The position numbers were made by a program, and so were the translations under genes. From positions 1 through 37,804 of the forward strand of contig JAISTH010000025.1 in NCBI GenBank assembly GCA_031272715.1: a stretch of DNA of 37,804 nucleotides, written 5' to 3'. Positions 1 to 9,836 of this stretch are shown here, one piece after another; the first letter of the stretch is position 1, and every line of letters starts with the position of its first letter. Under the pieces are notes generated by a model. The model was given only the letters and a program-made list of their open reading frames with translations. It did no database searches and was not told the DNA's origin. This stretch comes from Desulfovibrio sp. GTDB lineage: Bacteria; Desulfobacterota; Desulfovibrionia; Desulfovibrionales; Desulfovibrionaceae.

Positions 1-1064
1 CGGATGGACTGCACCATGACGCCGATCTCGCCTTTTTCCTTCACCGGACATTGCGCCTCCAGATTCCCTTCGGCCACCTCGCCCGCGAAAACGGAGACCT
101 GCGTGAGGGTCCGGATGAGCCCCATGATGATGAAGGTCGCAATGATGATGCCGACGATGAAGCTTCCGATCCCGACATACGCCATCACCGAGCGGACGGT
201 GAGAACCATGCTGGCGGCCTCCGCCTGGATTTCCCTGGTCTGTCCGTCCACGAGCCTGCTCATCTTGGCGATTTCAGCGTCCATTTCATTCGCGGCACCC
301 ATGCAGGAAGTCCATTCCGCATCGACCTTCTGGGATGCCGCGGTCATTTTTTCGATCGCCTGTGACATCTCGTTGTAGCTATTCTTTATCACTGCGAACA
401 AGGAACGACCATTTTCCGTCGTAATGACTGCTTCCAATTTCTGCAAGCCATTTGCAAAATCCTGCATATCCTTCTTCGCATCGAGCAAGTCGGACGTTTT
501 GAGTCCACCATAGAAGCGTCCCAGTGCACCTATGATACTGGAGAGCTCGTTCCAGAGTTTGTTGACGAGGACTATGCTCGTGACGTTATTTATTTTTTGT
601 GCGGCATCGACCATTGTGTCGCATGCCTCATAGAGCTTGTGGTAGGCAGGTTGGACGGTTTCACCGTATATCTTGCGCAGTTCGGTGATCTCGTTGGTCA
701 GACGCGTGAGATCGTCACGCTGGGTGGCGATCCTGGGCTGGATGCCCTCGTAGAAGCGCCTGCGATCCTCCATTTTTGTCGCTTTCTGGTTCTCCGCCGC
801 AGTGGCGAGCATCTTGTTCGCGATATTCGCGATTTCCGGGACATATTTCGTGTCCTGGGTGCGGACGAACCGGTTGAAGACGAGCAGCATGCTCGCCGAT
901 CCTGCGGAGAGATCCGAGAGGACCGTGTTCTGCACGCTGCTTCGGGTGGACTCGTCGAAGCTCTCGGCGATGTCCTGTATCCTGGTGCGACTGAACAGGG
1001 CGAGGCCGGCGATGATGACGAGCATCACGGCGAAGCCCAGGATAATGCGGAATTTGGTCGTCAT
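1..1064 (-). CDS. methyl-accepting chemotaxis protein, N-terminal part (cut by window edge)
   Basis: The reading frame starts at an ATG at 1064 and stays open to base 1, giving about 354 residues without a stop. Residues about 7-27 are a hydrophobic signal anchor, about 28-287 are a helical, probably periplasmic ligand-binding region, and about 289-313 form a second membrane segment. A HAMP domain begins after it (run VFAGEVAEGNLEAQCPVKEK) and is cut by the window edge. This is the order of a transmembrane chemoreceptor; the cytoplasmic signalling domain must lie beyond the window. The sensor region is all-alpha with no recognisable Cache motif, so a four-helix-bundle sensor is likely, and its ligand is unknown. 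Only a weak ribosome-binding site (TAGGG) precedes the start. A sigma-28-type promoter lies about 270 bp upstream, which fits flagellar-regulon control. Confidence 0.85.
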   Translation of the reverse strand, partial: MTTKFRIILGFAVMLVIIAGLALFSRTRIQDIAESFDESTRSSVQNTVLSDLSAGSASMLLVFNRFVRTQDTKYVPEIANIANKMLATAAENQKATKMEDRRRFYEGIQPRIATQRDDLTRLTNEITELRKIYGETVQPAYHKLYEACDTMVDAAQKINNVTSIVLVNKLWNELSSIIGALGRFYGGLKTSDLLDAKKDMQDFANGLQKLEAVITTENGRSLFAVIKNSYNEMSQAIEKMTAASQKVDAEWTSCMGAANEMDAEIAKMSRLVDGQTREIQAEAASMVLTVRSVMAYVGIGSFIVGIIIATFIIMGLIRTLTQVSVFAGEVAEGNLEAQCPVKEKGEIGVMVQSI

Positions 1065-1333
1065 GTCGAAGCCCTACCGTTTTGAGGTGAGAGGAAACTC
1101 CACGAGGTCTGCCCATCGGGGGGGCGAACCGGCGCTGACGGGATGCCGTCAGCGGCCAGCCAGGCGCGCCTTCGTCAGGGCCGAGGGGGAATCGCCGATA
1201 CGTCGTGATCGACGCCCCGAACCACACACAAGAATCCGTTTCATATCCCAAGCGGTAGGGGGGGATGATTGCATCCACTGGGATATCTGTCGCAGTGGCC
1301 GGAATCGGCCGACCTGTTTGCCTTCACAGGTCT

Positions 1334-1360
1334 CTATCGGCATATCGGGGGGAGGCTTTA
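1334..1360 (-). promoter_or_regulatory. sigma-28 (FliA) type promoter for the chemoreceptor at 1064
   Basis: On the minus strand the sequence reads TAAAGCCT, 11 bases, GCCGATAG. The flagellar sigma-factor consensus is TAAAGTTT-N11-GCCGATAA, so both boxes and the spacing fit. It points toward the chemoreceptor starting at 1064, leaving a leader of about 260 nt. That leader contains a small inverted repeat (CCACTG at 1275-1280 with CAGTGG at 1293-1298). The match is seen directly; use by a motility sigma factor is inferred. Confidence 0.7.
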
Positions 1361-2024
1361 TGCCGCGCGTAAACTTTTTAACCTGGCCGTCCCCACGCCC
1401 TTTACGCCGGGCGGGTTCGCCAATTTGACAGACTTTCCCGCAAAAGGCAAGGACGCGGAATGCAGGCAAGCAAAGGACATGCCACGCATTGCGCCGGAAC
1501 CGCACGCCCCCGGGGACGGCGTCCCCCGGGGCACGAGTCGGCATTTTGCCGAAGCGGCCGTTCTGGACGCAGGGTGCGGGAACCTGACCCGCCGGTTCTT
1601 GAAAAAATCTAGAAGATGGCGGAATGGCCGTTTCCCGTGCAGGGGCCTCCTGACGACGAATCCTGGATCGACGGCCGGATCGGACCGACGCAAGAAGAAA
1701 GGGAGAGCGCATGGGCCCGGGGTGACGGGAAAGCGGCGGACGTTGGCGGCATTCCGAACTCGCCGCCCCACGGATCGACTTTGACGGCGGAAGACGCCCC
1801 CGGCGCAAGCCCCGGAAATCGGCACCACTGGCGGGTCCGCCGGCCTTCAGGCATTGGCGTCCCGGAAGCCTGCTTGTACGGTCGCCGTCCATGACGGCGG
1901 AAGACGCTCCCGGCCCAAGCCCCCCGGAAATCGGCACCGCTGGCGGGTCTGCCGGCCATAATGTCCCGCCGCGTCCACATCCTCGGCCGATCCCGCCGGC
2001 CCCACGCGCCACCCCAAAAAACGC
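1361..2024. other. non-coding spacer between chemoreceptor and guaB
   Basis: No reading frame here has both a plausible ribosome-binding site and protein-like composition; the open frames on both strands are what GC-rich DNA gives by chance. It holds a GC-rich inverted repeat near 1506-1532 (GCCCCCGGGGAC with GTCCCCCGGGGC) without a T-tract, and a duplicated 63-65 bp element described separately. Confidence 0.6.
1783..1957. repeat. duplicated ~64 bp element, two copies about 110 bp apart
   Basis: Bases 1783-1845 and 1893-1957 are near-identical. Both begin GACGGCGGAAGACG, contain GGAAATCGGCACC followed by TGGCGGGT, and end GCCGGCC. They differ by a few substitutions and a 2-base length change. 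The 47 bases between are unique. The copies lie upstream of the guaB promoter candidate. They could be dispersed chromosomal repeats or a duplicated protein-binding site; the sequence does not decide. Confidence 0.75.
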
Positions 2025-2055
2025 TTGCAACCCGTCCGAACATGTGGCACATAAT
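2025..2055 (+). promoter_or_regulatory. candidate sigma-70 promoter for guaBA
   Basis: TTGCAA (2025-2030) and CATAAT (2050-2055) are separated by 19 bases, or 18 if the -10 is read as ACATAA. Spacing is slightly long. The leader to guaB would be about 280 nt and contains a GC hairpin at 2282-2304 (GGCGGGG with CCCCGCC). No purine riboswitch core was recognised. Confidence 0.4.
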
Positions 2056-2344
2056 CGGATTCACCGTTCGCGCGACGGCCCTCGACCGCTCCGCCCCGCG
2101 AAACCCCGGAAGGCCGCGGATCCGACCGCCACCCGACCGCATCACCGCACGCCGATGCGACCCCGGATCCGCATTCCACGCCGGATGCGGAGCGCCCGGC
2201 AGGGCGCGAAGGGACGGCGGACCGCCTCCGGGGGCGGCCCCGGACCTTGAAACGGCAACGGCCCAGACACCGACGCGAACGGGCGGGGGCGCACGCACCC
2301 CGCCCCCGCGATACACACCCCTCCCGGCTCCTGGAGAGACCGCC

Positions 2345-3802
2345 ATGTTCACCTCCCTCGGCAAGGCGCTGACCTTCGACGACATCCTCCTCATCCCCGG
2401 CTACTCCGAATGCACCCCGGACGCCGTGGACATCACGACGCACCTCACCCCGGACATCGCGCTGGGCATACCCCTCATCTCCGCCGCCATGGACACGGTG
2501 ACAGAGTCGGGTATGGCCATCTCCATGGCCAGAATGGGGGGCATCGGCATCATCCACAAGAACATGTCCCCGGACCGGCAGCGCCTCGAGGTCGAGCGGG
2601 TCAAGAAGAGCGAAAGCGGCATGATCCTCGACCCGGTGACCATCACCTCGGACAGTTCCGTCCAGCACGCCCTGGACGTGATGGCCAACTTCAGCATCTC
2701 GGGACTCCCGGTGGTGGACGGGGACACCCTCATGGGCATCCTCACCAACCGGGACGTGCGCTTCGTCGAGGACGCAAGCGCCGTGAAGGTGGCCGACGTC
2801 ATGACCCGGGAGGGGCTCGTGACCGTGCCCATGGGCACGTCCCTGCAGGAGGCGCGAAGCCATCTCCACCAGCACCGCATCGAGAAGCTGCTGGTGGTGG
2901 ACGATGCCGGGCGTCTGCGGGGCCTGATCACCATGAAGGACATCGACAAGGTCCAGAAGTATCCCAACGCCTGCAAGGACGACAAGGGACGCCTGCGGGT
3001 GGGGGCGGCCGTCGGGGTGGGCGCGGACTGCGACGCCCGGGCGTCGCTGCTTCTGGAGGCCGGAGCCGACGTGCTGGTGCTGGACTCCGCCCACGGCCAC
3101 TCCCTCAACGTGCTGAACGCCATCCGCAAGATCAAGGGGAGCTTCCCGGACTGCCAGCTCGTGGCGGGGAACGTCGCCACGTACGAGGGGGCGAGGGCCA
3201 TCCTCGAGGCCGGCGCGGACTGCGTCAAGGTGGGCATCGGACCGGGCTCGATATGCACGACCCGGGTGGTGGCCGGGGTGGGGGTGCCCCAGGTGACCGC
3301 GATCATGCACTGCAGCCGTGCCGCGAGGGAGATGGACCGCTGCTGCATCGCGGACGGCGGCATCAAGTTCTCGGGGGACATCGTCAAGGGGCTTGCCCTG
3401 GGGGCGCATTCGGTGATGATCGGATCGCTGTTCGCGGGCACCGAGGAGAGCCCGGGGGAGACGGTGCTCTACCAGGGGCGCACGTACAAGATCTACCGGG
3501 GCATGGGGTCCATCGACGCCATGAAGGAAGGGAGTTCGGACCGGTACTTCCAGGACCCCAGCAAGAAGCTGGTGCCGGAAGGGATCGTGGGACGGGTTCC
3601 GTACAGGGGGCCCGTCATGGACGTGGTCTACCAGCTCATGGGAGGGCTGCGTTCCGGGATGGGCTACGTGGGGGCGAAGAATCTCGACGCCCTCTTCACC
3701 GGGTCGTCCTTCTGCGAGATTTCCGTGGCGGGCCTGCGGGAGAGCCATGTCCACGACGTCATCATCACCAAGGAAGCCCCCAACTACCGGGTGGACAACT
3801 GA
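2345..3802 (+). CDS. guaB: inosine-5'-monophosphate dehydrogenase
   Basis: The product (485 residues) oxidises IMP to XMP with NAD+, the first committed step of GMP synthesis. The usual elements are present: the N-terminal substrate-barrel start ([14 protein letters not shown]), two CBS domains at about residues 95-200 ([20 protein letters not shown] and a second copy), and the catalytic loop GPGSICTTR with the active-site cysteine at residue 304. Length matches the family. The ATG at 2345 is chosen because GGAGAG lies 6 bases upstream and because the family begins at this point; the frame is open upstream to 1961, but that part has no homology. guaA follows after 30 bases, which include a short hairpin (GACCGCGC at 3801-3808 with GCGCGGTC at 3813-3820), so the two are likely co-transcribed. 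Confidence 0.97.
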   Translation: MFTSLGKALTFDDILLIPGYSECTPDAVDITTHLTPDIALGIPLISAAMDTVTESGMAISMARMGGIGIIHKNMSPDRQRLEVERVKKSESGMILDPVTITSDSSVQHALDVMANFSISGLPVVDGDTLMGILTNRDVRFVEDASAVKVADVMTREGLVTVPMGTSLQEARSHLHQHRIEKLLVVDDAGRLRGLITMKDIDKVQKYPNACKDDKGRLRVGAAVGVGADCDARASLLLEAGADVLVLDSAHGHSLNVLNAIRKIKGSFPDCQLVAGNVATYEGARAILEAGADCVKVGIGPGSICTTRVVAGVGVPQVTAIMHCSRAAREMDRCCIADGGIKFSGDIVKGLALGAHSVMIGSLFAGTEESPGETVLYQGRTYKIYRGMGSIDAMKEGSSDRYFQDPSKKLVPEGIVGRVPYRGPVMDVVYQLMGGLRSGMGYVGAKNLDALFTGSSFCEISVAGLRESHVHDVIITKEAPNYRVDN

Positions 3803-3832
3803 CCGCGCCCGCGCGCGGTCCGGGGAAGGCGC

Positions 3833-5368
3833 ATGCCCAGCAAGGTCGTCGTCATCGACTACGGGTCCCAGGTGACCCAGCTCATCGCCCGGAGGATCCG
3901 GGAGGCCGGGGTCTATTCGGAGATCCACTCCTGCGCCGTCGGCGCCGCGGAAGTGGCCGCGATGGAGCCGGGGGCCATCATCCTCTCCGGGGGGCCGGCC
4001 AGCGTCGGGGAACCCGACGCCCCCTCCCTCGATCCGGGCCTTCTGGAGATCGGGGTGCCGATACTCGGCATCTGCTACGGGATGCAGCTGCTGGCGGGGG
4101 AGCTCGGCGGCACCCTCGCCCGGTCCCTCACCCGGGAGTACGGCCCGGCGGAGCTGACCCTCACGGCGCCAAGTCCCTTGTGGAAGGGCGTGGAGGAAAG
4201 GACGCGGGTCTGGATGAGCCACGGGGACAGGGTGACGGCGCCCCCTCCGGGCTTCGTGGTGACCGGCCGGACGCCGACGCTCGACATCGCGGCCATGGCC
4301 GACGAGAAAAGGCGCATATACGCCGTCCAGTTCCATCCCGAGGTGCATCACACCGAGCGCGGGGAACCGATGCTGCGCAACTTCCTCTTCGAGGTGGCGA
4401 AACTCCCCGCGGACTGGAGCATGGCCTCCTTCCGGGAGCGGGTCGTCAGGGAGATGGCGGAGCAAGTGGGGGACCGGCACGTGGTGTGCGCCCTCTCCGG
4501 CGGCGTGGACTCCACGGTGACGGCGGCGCTGCTGAACGAAGCCATAGGCAGGCGCCTACACTGCATCTTCGTGGACAACGGACTGCTGCGCCTCGGGGAG
4601 GCGGAGGAGGTGTCCGGGTACCTGCGGGAGCATTTCGACCTCGATCTCGTCCTGGTGGACGCGGCGGACCGGTTCCTCTCGAGGCTGGCGGGGGTGACGG
4701 ATCCCGAGGAGAAGCGGAAGATCATCGGCCGCACCTTCATCGAGATCTTCGACGAGCAGGCGGGCAGGCTTCCCCGGGTGGACTTCCTGGCCCAGGGGAC
4801 CCTCTATCCGGATGTCATAGAATCCGTGTCCCACAAGGGGCCCAGCGCCGTCATCAAGAGCCACCACAACGTGGGGGGGCTGCCGGAGACGATGCAGCTG
4901 AAGCTCATCGAGCCTCTCAGGGAGCTTTTCAAGGACGAGGTGCGCAAGGTGGCCCTGGAGATGGGGATGCCGGACTCCATCGTCCACAGGCACCCCTTCC
5001 CGGGTCCGGGACTGGCCATCAGGGTGCTGGGTGAGATCACGCCGGAGCGGCTGCGCATCGTGCGGGAGGCGGACAGGATCGTGCAGGACGTGCTGCGGGA
5101 GTCCGGGTGGCACGGGAAGGTGTGGCAGGGCTTCGCTGTGCTGCTGCCCTTGCGCACGGTGGGAGTGATGGGGGACGGACGCACGTACGACCATGTGGTG
5201 GCGTTGCGCGCCGTGGAGAGCGTGGACGCGATGACCGCGGACTGGGCGCGCCTGCCCCACGAGGTGCTGGCGTTGATGTCGAGCAGGATCATCAATCAGG
5301 TCAAGGGCGTCAACCGGGTGGTGTACGACATCTCCCCCAAGCCGCCCTCCACCATCGAGTGGGAGTGA
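3833..5368 (+). CDS. guaA: GMP synthase (glutamine-hydrolysing)
   Basis: The product (511 residues) aminates XMP to GMP using glutamine and ATP. The N-terminal class I glutamine amidotransferase domain has its nucleophile in GICYGMQLL (Cys81) and the catalytic pair in [11 protein letters not shown] (His168, Glu170). The ATP-pyrophosphatase P-loop LSGGVDSTV follows at about 221-229, and the C-terminal dimerisation domain ends in the usual KPPSTIEWE. All catalytic residues and the length are typical. A GGGGAAGG ribosome-binding site precedes the ATG. It lies directly after guaB in the same orientation. A GC hairpin (GGGGGCG at 5388-5394, CGCCCCC at 5405-5411) follows the stop but has no T-tract, so read-through into tatB is possible. 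Confidence 0.97.
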   Translation: MPSKVVVIDYGSQVTQLIARRIREAGVYSEIHSCAVGAAEVAAMEPGAIILSGGPASVGEPDAPSLDPGLLEIGVPILGICYGMQLLAGELGGTLARSLTREYGPAELTLTAPSPLWKGVEERTRVWMSHGDRVTAPPPGFVVTGRTPTLDIAAMADEKRRIYAVQFHPEVHHTERGEPMLRNFLFEVAKLPADWSMASFRERVVREMAEQVGDRHVVCALSGGVDSTVTAALLNEAIGRRLHCIFVDNGLLRLGEAEEVSGYLREHFDLDLVLVDAADRFLSRLAGVTDPEEKRKIIGRTFIEIFDEQAGRLPRVDFLAQGTLYPDVIESVSHKGPSAVIKSHHNVGGLPETMQLKLIEPLRELFKDEVRKVALEMGMPDSIVHRHPFPGPGLAIRVLGEITPERLRIVREADRIVQDVLRESGWHGKVWQGFAVLLPLRTVGVMGDGRTYDHVVALRAVESVDAMTADWARLPHEVLALMSSRIINQVKGVNRVVYDISPKPPSTIEWE

Positions 5369-5458
5369 CCGAGCGGCCCGGGTCCCCGGGGGCGACGAAG
5401 GGAGCGCCCCCCGCCCGAACCTCCCCTCGCGGGATTGCAAACGCCGGAGCGTCTTGCC

Positions 5459-5959
5459 ATGTTCGGCATCGGCAGCACTGAACTTCTTGTCATCCTTCTG
5501 GTGGCCCTGGTCGTCCTCGGGCCGTCCAGCCTCGCCAAGGTCTCCCGCATGCTCGGGAAGGCCATGGGGGAGTTCCGCAAGGTCTCCACCGAGTTCCAGC
5601 GCACCCTCAACGCGGAGGTCGCCCAGGAGGAGAAGGCCCGGAGCGAGGGGAAGAAGGCTGCCGGGAGCGGGGGATCGACCGAGGGGGACGCCGGGAAGGC
5701 GGCCCCCAAGGAATCCGTTTCCGCCGCGACCGAAGGGGCGAAGGAGACCTCGGCGCCGTCTTCGGGCAAGGCCGGAGAGGAAAAGAATGACGTGGCCGCC
5801 ACCGGGACGGGAAGCGTCCCGACGCCGCCGCCGGACTCCCCGCTGGCCCAGGCCATCGCCAGGACGCAGGAGGCGGCGCGCTCCGGGGACGGCGACGGCA
5901 CGGCTCCGCCATCGGCCACGACCTCCGGGACGGATCCGGATAAGGCGTCCGAGGCATGA
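5459..5959 (+). CDS. tatB: Sec-independent protein translocase protein TatB
   Basis: TatB is part of the twin-arginine translocase receptor that exports folded proteins across the inner membrane. The first 20 residues, MFGIGSTELLVILLVALVVL, form the single N-terminal membrane span with the conserved glutamate at position 8. Then come the GPSSLAKV hinge, where the proline after glycine favours TatB over TatA, and an amphipathic helix (residues about 24-55). The rest of the 166 residues is a Lys/Ala/Gly/Pro/Ser-rich, probably disordered tail, longer than a minimal TatB. The ATG at 5459 (GGAG 9 bases upstream) is chosen over the in-frame codon at 5435, because only the later start puts the membrane span at the N-terminus. 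The stop overlaps the tatC start (ATGA). Confidence 0.9.
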   Translation: MFGIGSTELLVILLVALVVLGPSSLAKVSRMLGKAMGEFRKVSTEFQRTLNAEVAQEEKARSEGKKAAGSGGSTEGDAGKAAPKESVSAATEGAKETSAPSSGKAGEEKNDVAATGTGSVPTPPPDSPLAQAIARTQEAARSGDGDGTAPPSATTSGTDPDKASEA

Positions 5960-7806
5960 GTTCCACGCCCGAAAACGCCTCCGCCCGGAGATTTGCCACC
6001 GCCCCCTCGCCGTGGGGCGCAGGGACCGGGAACTCCGAACGCGACTCCGCACCCGTGGCGTCCGATGCCGCGTCGCCTTCCGGGACGCCCGATGGGGCGC
6101 ATCCCCCTGCGGAGCATGATGGCACGGGCCTTTCCACGGCTTCCGGGGAGACGTCCCTTGCCGCATCAGAGGATGCGGCCCCTTCCGGAGCGTTCCGGGA
6201 TGCGCCCGACGCCAGGACCATCGCGGATCCGCGAACCGCGAAGGACACGGCCGATGCCAAGGCCAGGATCCCTTCGGACGGAGACACGGCCGCCGATGGC
6301 GGCGCGAACCCCGAAGGCGATGCACCTCGTGTGGACGCCGGGGCCATTGTGGACGAAACGCCTTCCCACGCCACCGGGACCGCCTATGATGGCGACGCCT
6401 CCCAGGACGGCACGGACTCCCCGTCCGAGGACATGACACAAGACGACGGAACCGCCGCGACTGCCGCGGAACCCGATCACGCCCACGACGGCGATGCCGG
6501 GATCCCGGGAAGCCGCAAGCCCATCCCCTACGAGGACTGGGCGGACATGACCTTCGATCCCCCGAATCCTCCCGGCGTCGGCCCCGCCCTTGATGCGGCC
6601 TCCAGCGAAACCCCGCCTCCTCCGGACTCCCCGGACGCCTCGGATGCCCCCTCGGACACGCCCTCGGACGATGCCGGCCACGTCCCCTCCGATAGCCCGC
6701 CCGCCGCAGGCAACGACGACGACGCCAAGGGGGAAACTCCCGGGAAACGCCCCGTCACCCCCTACGAGGACTGGGCGGACATGACCTTCGATCCCCCGAA
6801 TCCTCCCGGCGTCGGCTCCGCCTCCGATGCGGCCCCAGCCGAAACCCAGCCCTCCCAGGACTCCCCGGACGCCTCCGACGCTCCCTCGGACACGCCTTCG
6901 GACGATGGCGGCCATCCTCCCTCCGACAGCCTCCCCGCTCCCGCCGCAGGCGGGTCCGGCGACGACGGAGGAACGGGCGACGCCCAAGCGTCCGACGCCC
7001 CGGTCCCCGCATCCCCTCGCGAACCCGCGACCCAGGACGCCCACGATGCGGACAAGGGCAACATGCCCCTCATGGGACACCTCAACGAACTGCGATTCCG
7101 CCTCGTGCGCTGCTGCATCGCCGCGGGCCTGGGCTTCCTCCTCTGCTGGGCCTTCGTGGACCCCATCTTCGACACCCTCACCGCCCCGCTGCTGAAGGTC
7201 CTGCCCGCGAATTCCACGGCCATCTACACCACCCTGCCCGAAGGCTTCTTCATCCGCATGTTCATCGCCTTCATCGCCGGACTCTTCGTGGCCAGCCCCG
7301 TCATCTTCCACCAGATCTGGTCCTTCATCGCCCCGGGCCTCTACGACGAGGAGAAACGCTTCCTCGTCCCCCTGGCCGCCGTCTCCGCCCTCTTCTTCAT
7401 CGCCGGGGGCTCCTTCTGCTACTTCATCGTCTTCCCGTACGCCTTCGCCTTCTTCGTCAGCTACTCCACGGAAACCATCGTCGTCATGCCCAAGGTGAGC
7501 GACTACCTGGACTTCGTCCTGAAACTCATCCTCGCCTTCGGCCTGATCTTCGAGATGCCCCTCTTCGCCTTCTTCCTCAGCCGCATGGGACTGGTCACCG
7601 CGGACGGGATGCGCTCCTTCCGCCGCTACGCGGTCGTCGGCATCTTCATCGCCGCCGCCATCCTCACCCCCCCGGACGTGGTCTCCCAGCTGCTCATGGC
7701 CGCCCCCATGCTCATCCTCTACGAGGGCAGCATCCTCGTCGCCGCCGCCTTCGGCAGAAAGAAATCCCCGCCCACACCCGAACCCCAGGAGGAGGACAAT
7801 GGCTGA
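5956..7806 (+). CDS. tatC: Sec-independent protein translocase TatC with long repeat-bearing N-terminal extension
   Basis: TatC is the multi-spanning core of the Tat receptor that recognises twin-arginine signal peptides. The classical core occupies residues about 370-616: [42 protein letters not shown] and [20 protein letters not shown], with six predicted membrane spans and normal core length. The unusual part is residues 1-369, an Asp/Ala/Pro/Ser/Thr-rich, probably disordered region with no membrane span. It contains two copies of a 78-residue unit, each beginning [19 protein letters not shown]. Since the TatC N-terminus normally faces the cytoplasm, the extension should be cytoplasmic. 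The start at 5956 overlaps the tatB stop (ATGA). An alternative start is the in-frame ATG at 7063, directly before the core, but synonymous differences between the repeat units argue that the extension is translated. hisB starts inside the last codons. Confidence 0.9.
   Translation: MSSTPENASARRFATAPSPWGAGTGNSERDSAPVASDAASPSGTPDGAHPPAEHDGTGLSTASGETSLAASEDAAPSGAFRDAPDARTIADPRTAKDTADAKARIPSDGDTAADGGANPEGDAPRVDAGAIVDETPSHATGTAYDGDASQDGTDSPSEDMTQDDGTAATAAEPDHAHDGDAGIPGSRKPIPYEDWADMTFDPPNPPGVGPALDAASSETPPPPDSPDASDAPSDTPSDDAGHVPSDSPPAAGNDDDAKGETPGKRPVTPYEDWADMTFDPPNPPGVGSASDAAPAETQPSQDSPDASDAPSDTPSDDGGHPPSDSLPAPAAGGSGDDGGTGDAQASDAPVPASPREPATQDAHDADKGNMPLMGHLNELRFRLVRCCIAAGLGFLLCWAFVDPIFDTLTAPLLKVLPANSTAIYTTLPEGFFIRMFIAFIAGLFVASPVIFHQIWSFIAPGLYDEEKRFLVPLAAVSALFFIAGGSFCYFIVFPYAFAFFVSYSTETIVVMPKVSDYLDFVLKLILAFGLIFEMPLFAFFLSRMGLVTADGMRSFRRYAVVGIFIAAAILTPPDVVSQLLMAAPMLILYEGSILVAAAFGRKKSPPTPEPQEEDNG
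6526..6960 (+). repeat. 78-codon direct repeat inside tatC
   Basis: Unit one starts at 6526 and unit two at 6760, a period of 234 bases (78 codons). The first 57 bases, encoding [19 protein letters not shown], are identical. In the later stretch [13 protein letters not shown], five third-position differences (TCG/TCC, GAT/GAC, GCC/GCT, and CCC/CCT) are all silent. Outside these blocks the units diverge. In-frame period and silent changes indicate selection on the protein. Confidence 0.9.
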
Positions 7807-8389
7807 ACGCAAGGCCGTCCGCACCCGGGAAAGCGCCGAGACCAAGGTCTCCGTCGCGCTCTCCCTGGATGGGACCGGACTGGTCGACATCTCCACGGGC
7901 TTCGGCCTGCTGGATCACATGCTCGCCCTCACCTTCTTCTGGGCCGACATGGACCTGACCCTCCAGTGCCGCGGCGACCTCAGGATCGACGCCCACCACA
8001 GCGCCGAGGACATCGGCATCGTCCTCGGACAGACGCTGCTGGAAGCCCTAGGGGACCGCAAGGGAATCGCGAGGGTCGGCTACGGCAGGGTCCCCATGGA
8101 CGAGGCCCTGGCGGAGGTCACCCTCGACCTCTCCGGCAGACCGTGGCTCGAATGGCGCGGGGACGACCTGCTGCCTCCGGTCATCGCCGGCGAGGAACGG
8201 GACCTCTGGAGGGAGTTCCACAAGGCCTTCGCCAGCGGGGCGCGCTGCAACCTGCACGTCGCCTTCGCCTACGGCAAGAACGGCCACCACCTTCTGGAAT
8301 CCGCCGCCAAGGGACTGGGAGTGGCCCTCTCCCAGGCCGTGGCGGCACACGGCACGAACGTCAGGAGCACCAAGGGAGGTCTCGACTGA
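7799..8389 (+). CDS. hisB: imidazoleglycerol-phosphate dehydratase
   Basis: The product (196 residues) dehydrates imidazoleglycerol phosphate to imidazoleacetol phosphate in histidine synthesis. It is the monofunctional dehydratase form without the phosphatase domain found in enterobacteria. Metal-binding motifs are visible: GFGLLDHM and [14 protein letters not shown] in the first half, and [16 protein letters not shown] with [16 protein letters not shown] in the second, the two-fold repeat typical of the family. It ends in [10 protein letters not shown] as expected. A strong AGGAGG lies just upstream of the ATG. The gene overlaps the 3' end of tatC by 8 bases, and its stop overlaps the next start (TGATG), so these genes are translationally coupled. 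Confidence 0.96.
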   Translation: MAERKAVRTRESAETKVSVALSLDGTGLVDISTGFGLLDHMLALTFFWADMDLTLQCRGDLRIDAHHSAEDIGIVLGQTLLEALGDRKGIARVGYGRVPMDEALAEVTLDLSGRPWLEWRGDDLLPPVIAGEERDLWREFHKAFASGARCNLHVAFAYGKNGHHLLESAAKGLGVALSQAVAAHGTNVRSTKGGLD

Positions 8390-9036
8390 TGCGCACCCCT
8401 ATTCTCGGGACACTGATCATGGCCCTCTGCCTCGCCCTGGTCGCGGGATGCGGACGCTCCCGCGGCGAGGCCCGCACGCCCTCCCCCGACAGGGGCACGA
8501 TCACCGTCGCCCCCTTCACCCAGCCCACCGACGGCAGCCAGCTCATCCTGGGAGCCATCCCCGAGGACCAGGGCCGCATCGCCCAGGACGCCCTCCCCGC
8601 TCTGGACAGGAAACTGCGGGAGATCCTGATGACCAAGACCAAGGCGACCTGCGTCTTCCCCCAGCGCCTCGACCTGCCCGAGGACAACACGCGCTACCAC
8701 ACGTCGGACCAGCCCGGCGGACTGCCCCTGTGGCTCAACTACGGCAGACGCATGAACGCCAGGATCCTGCTCGTCCCCCTGGTGCTGAACTGGCACGAAC
8801 GGGAGGGCTCGGCGGCCGGCGTCACCCGCTCCGCCCACGTCAAGCTGGAATTCTACATGCTGGACGTGCCGGGCGGCCGGGTCATCAACCGGTCCGTCTT
8901 CGAGGAGAAACAGGTGGGGCTGACGGAGAACCTGCTCGGCATCGGCACCTTCATCAAGCGCCGCGCCTCCTGGGTCACCGCGTCGGAACTCGCCGACGAG
9001 GGCATGAAGAAGGCCATGCAGGACTTCTCGCTCTAG
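8389..9036 (+). CDS. putative lipoprotein encoded between hisB and hisA
   Basis: The 215-residue product has a lipoprotein signal peptide: basic residue near the N-terminus, hydrophobic stretch, and lipobox LVAGC with the lipidation cysteine at residue 21. Glycine follows at +2, so no inner-membrane retention signal is seen and the mature protein is likely periplasmic-facing, perhaps on the outer membrane. The mature part (for example [18 protein letters not shown] and [18 protein letters not shown]) is not a family I can name. The ATG at 8389 has GGGAGGT 8 bases upstream and overlaps the hisB stop, so the start is firm. There is no sign that it acts in histidine synthesis; the position may only reflect operon packing. 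Confidence 0.85.
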   Translation: MRTPILGTLIMALCLALVAGCGRSRGEARTPSPDRGTITVAPFTQPTDGSQLILGAIPEDQGRIAQDALPALDRKLREILMTKTKATCVFPQRLDLPEDNTRYHTSDQPGGLPLWLNYGRRMNARILLVPLVLNWHEREGSAAGVTRSAHVKLEFYMLDVPGGRVINRSVFEEKQVGLTENLLGIGTFIKRRASWVTASELADEGMKKAMQDFSL

Positions 9037-9073
9037 GCGCGCCGCCCGGGCGACGGAAACCAGGGGGAACCCC

Positions 9074-9814
9074 ATGATCCTCTTTCCCGCCGTGGACATC
9101 AAGGACGGCAAGGCCGTGCGCCTGCGCCAGGGCAAGGCCGGGGACGTGACCGTCTTCGCCGACGACCCCGTGGACGCCGCGCTGGACTGGCAGTCCAGGG
9201 GCGCGAAATGGCTCCACGTGGTGGACCTGGACGGGGCCTTCGAAGGCGTGCCCAGAAGCCGCCCCATCGTGGAACGCCTCTGCGCCCGCGTCGGGATCCC
9301 CGTGCAGCTGGGAGGCGGCATCCGGGACCTCCCCACCGCCAGGAGCTATCTCGACGCCGGCGTGGAACGGGTCATCGTCGGCACCATGGCGCTGGAGGAT
9401 CCCGACGGCTTCGCGGCCCTGTGCGCCGCCCTCCCGGGCCGGGTGGGGGTCTCCCTGGACGCCGAGGGGGGCCGTCTCAAGAGCCGGGGGTGGGTCGCCG
9501 CGACGGAGGCCACGGTCAGGGACGTCCTGCCTGGCCTCGTCGAGGCCGGAGCCGCCTTCGCCGTCTACACGGACATCGCCCGGGACGGGATGCAGAAGGG
9601 CGTGAACGTCGAGGCCCTCAAGGAGGTGGCGACGCTTTCCACGGTGCCCGTCATCGCGGCGGGAGGGGTGACGACCCTCGAGGACGTCCAGCGGCTCCAC
9701 CCCCTGACCCTGACGACGCGGCTCGTGGGGGCCATCAGCGGCAGGGCCCTCTACGAGGGGACCCTCGACCTCGGGGAGGCGCTGGCCTGGATCGCGGGCC
9801 AGCCGCAAACGTAG
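9074..9814 (+). CDS. hisA: phosphoribosylformimino-5-aminoimidazole carboxamide ribotide isomerase
   Basis: The product (246 residues) performs the Amadori rearrangement of ProFAR to PRFAR in histidine synthesis. It is a beta/alpha barrel with two phosphate-binding repeats. Visible motifs are [14 protein letters not shown], which holds the catalytic Asp8, [30 protein letters not shown] for the second catalytic half, and [12 protein letters not shown]. The length is normal. AGGGGGAA precedes the ATG, 37 bases after the lipoprotein stop. It is the last gene of the cluster that began at guaB. The [10 protein letters not shown] stretch and the barrel motifs favour HisA over its homologue HisF. 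Confidence 0.96.
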   Translation: MILFPAVDIKDGKAVRLRQGKAGDVTVFADDPVDAALDWQSRGAKWLHVVDLDGAFEGVPRSRPIVERLCARVGIPVQLGGGIRDLPTARSYLDAGVERVIVGTMALEDPDGFAALCAALPGRVGVSLDAEGGRLKSRGWVAATEATVRDVLPGLVEAGAAFAVYTDIARDGMQKGVNVEALKEVATLSTVPVIAAGGVTTLEDVQRLHPLTLTTRLVGAISGRALYEGTLDLGEALAWIAGQPQT

Positions 9815-9836
9815 CCGGCATTGGCGCAACGGGCCG

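Noticed and set aside
2056-2344. Purine riboswitch in the guaBA leader
   Set aside because: No conserved core elements of guanine, adenine or PRPP riboswitches could be identified, only GC hairpins.
7063-7806. TatC starting at the internal ATG 7063 with the upstream part as spacer
   Set aside because: The ATGA overlap with tatB, the continuous frame, the 78-codon period and silent differences between repeat units all favour translation of the extension; kept only as an alternative.
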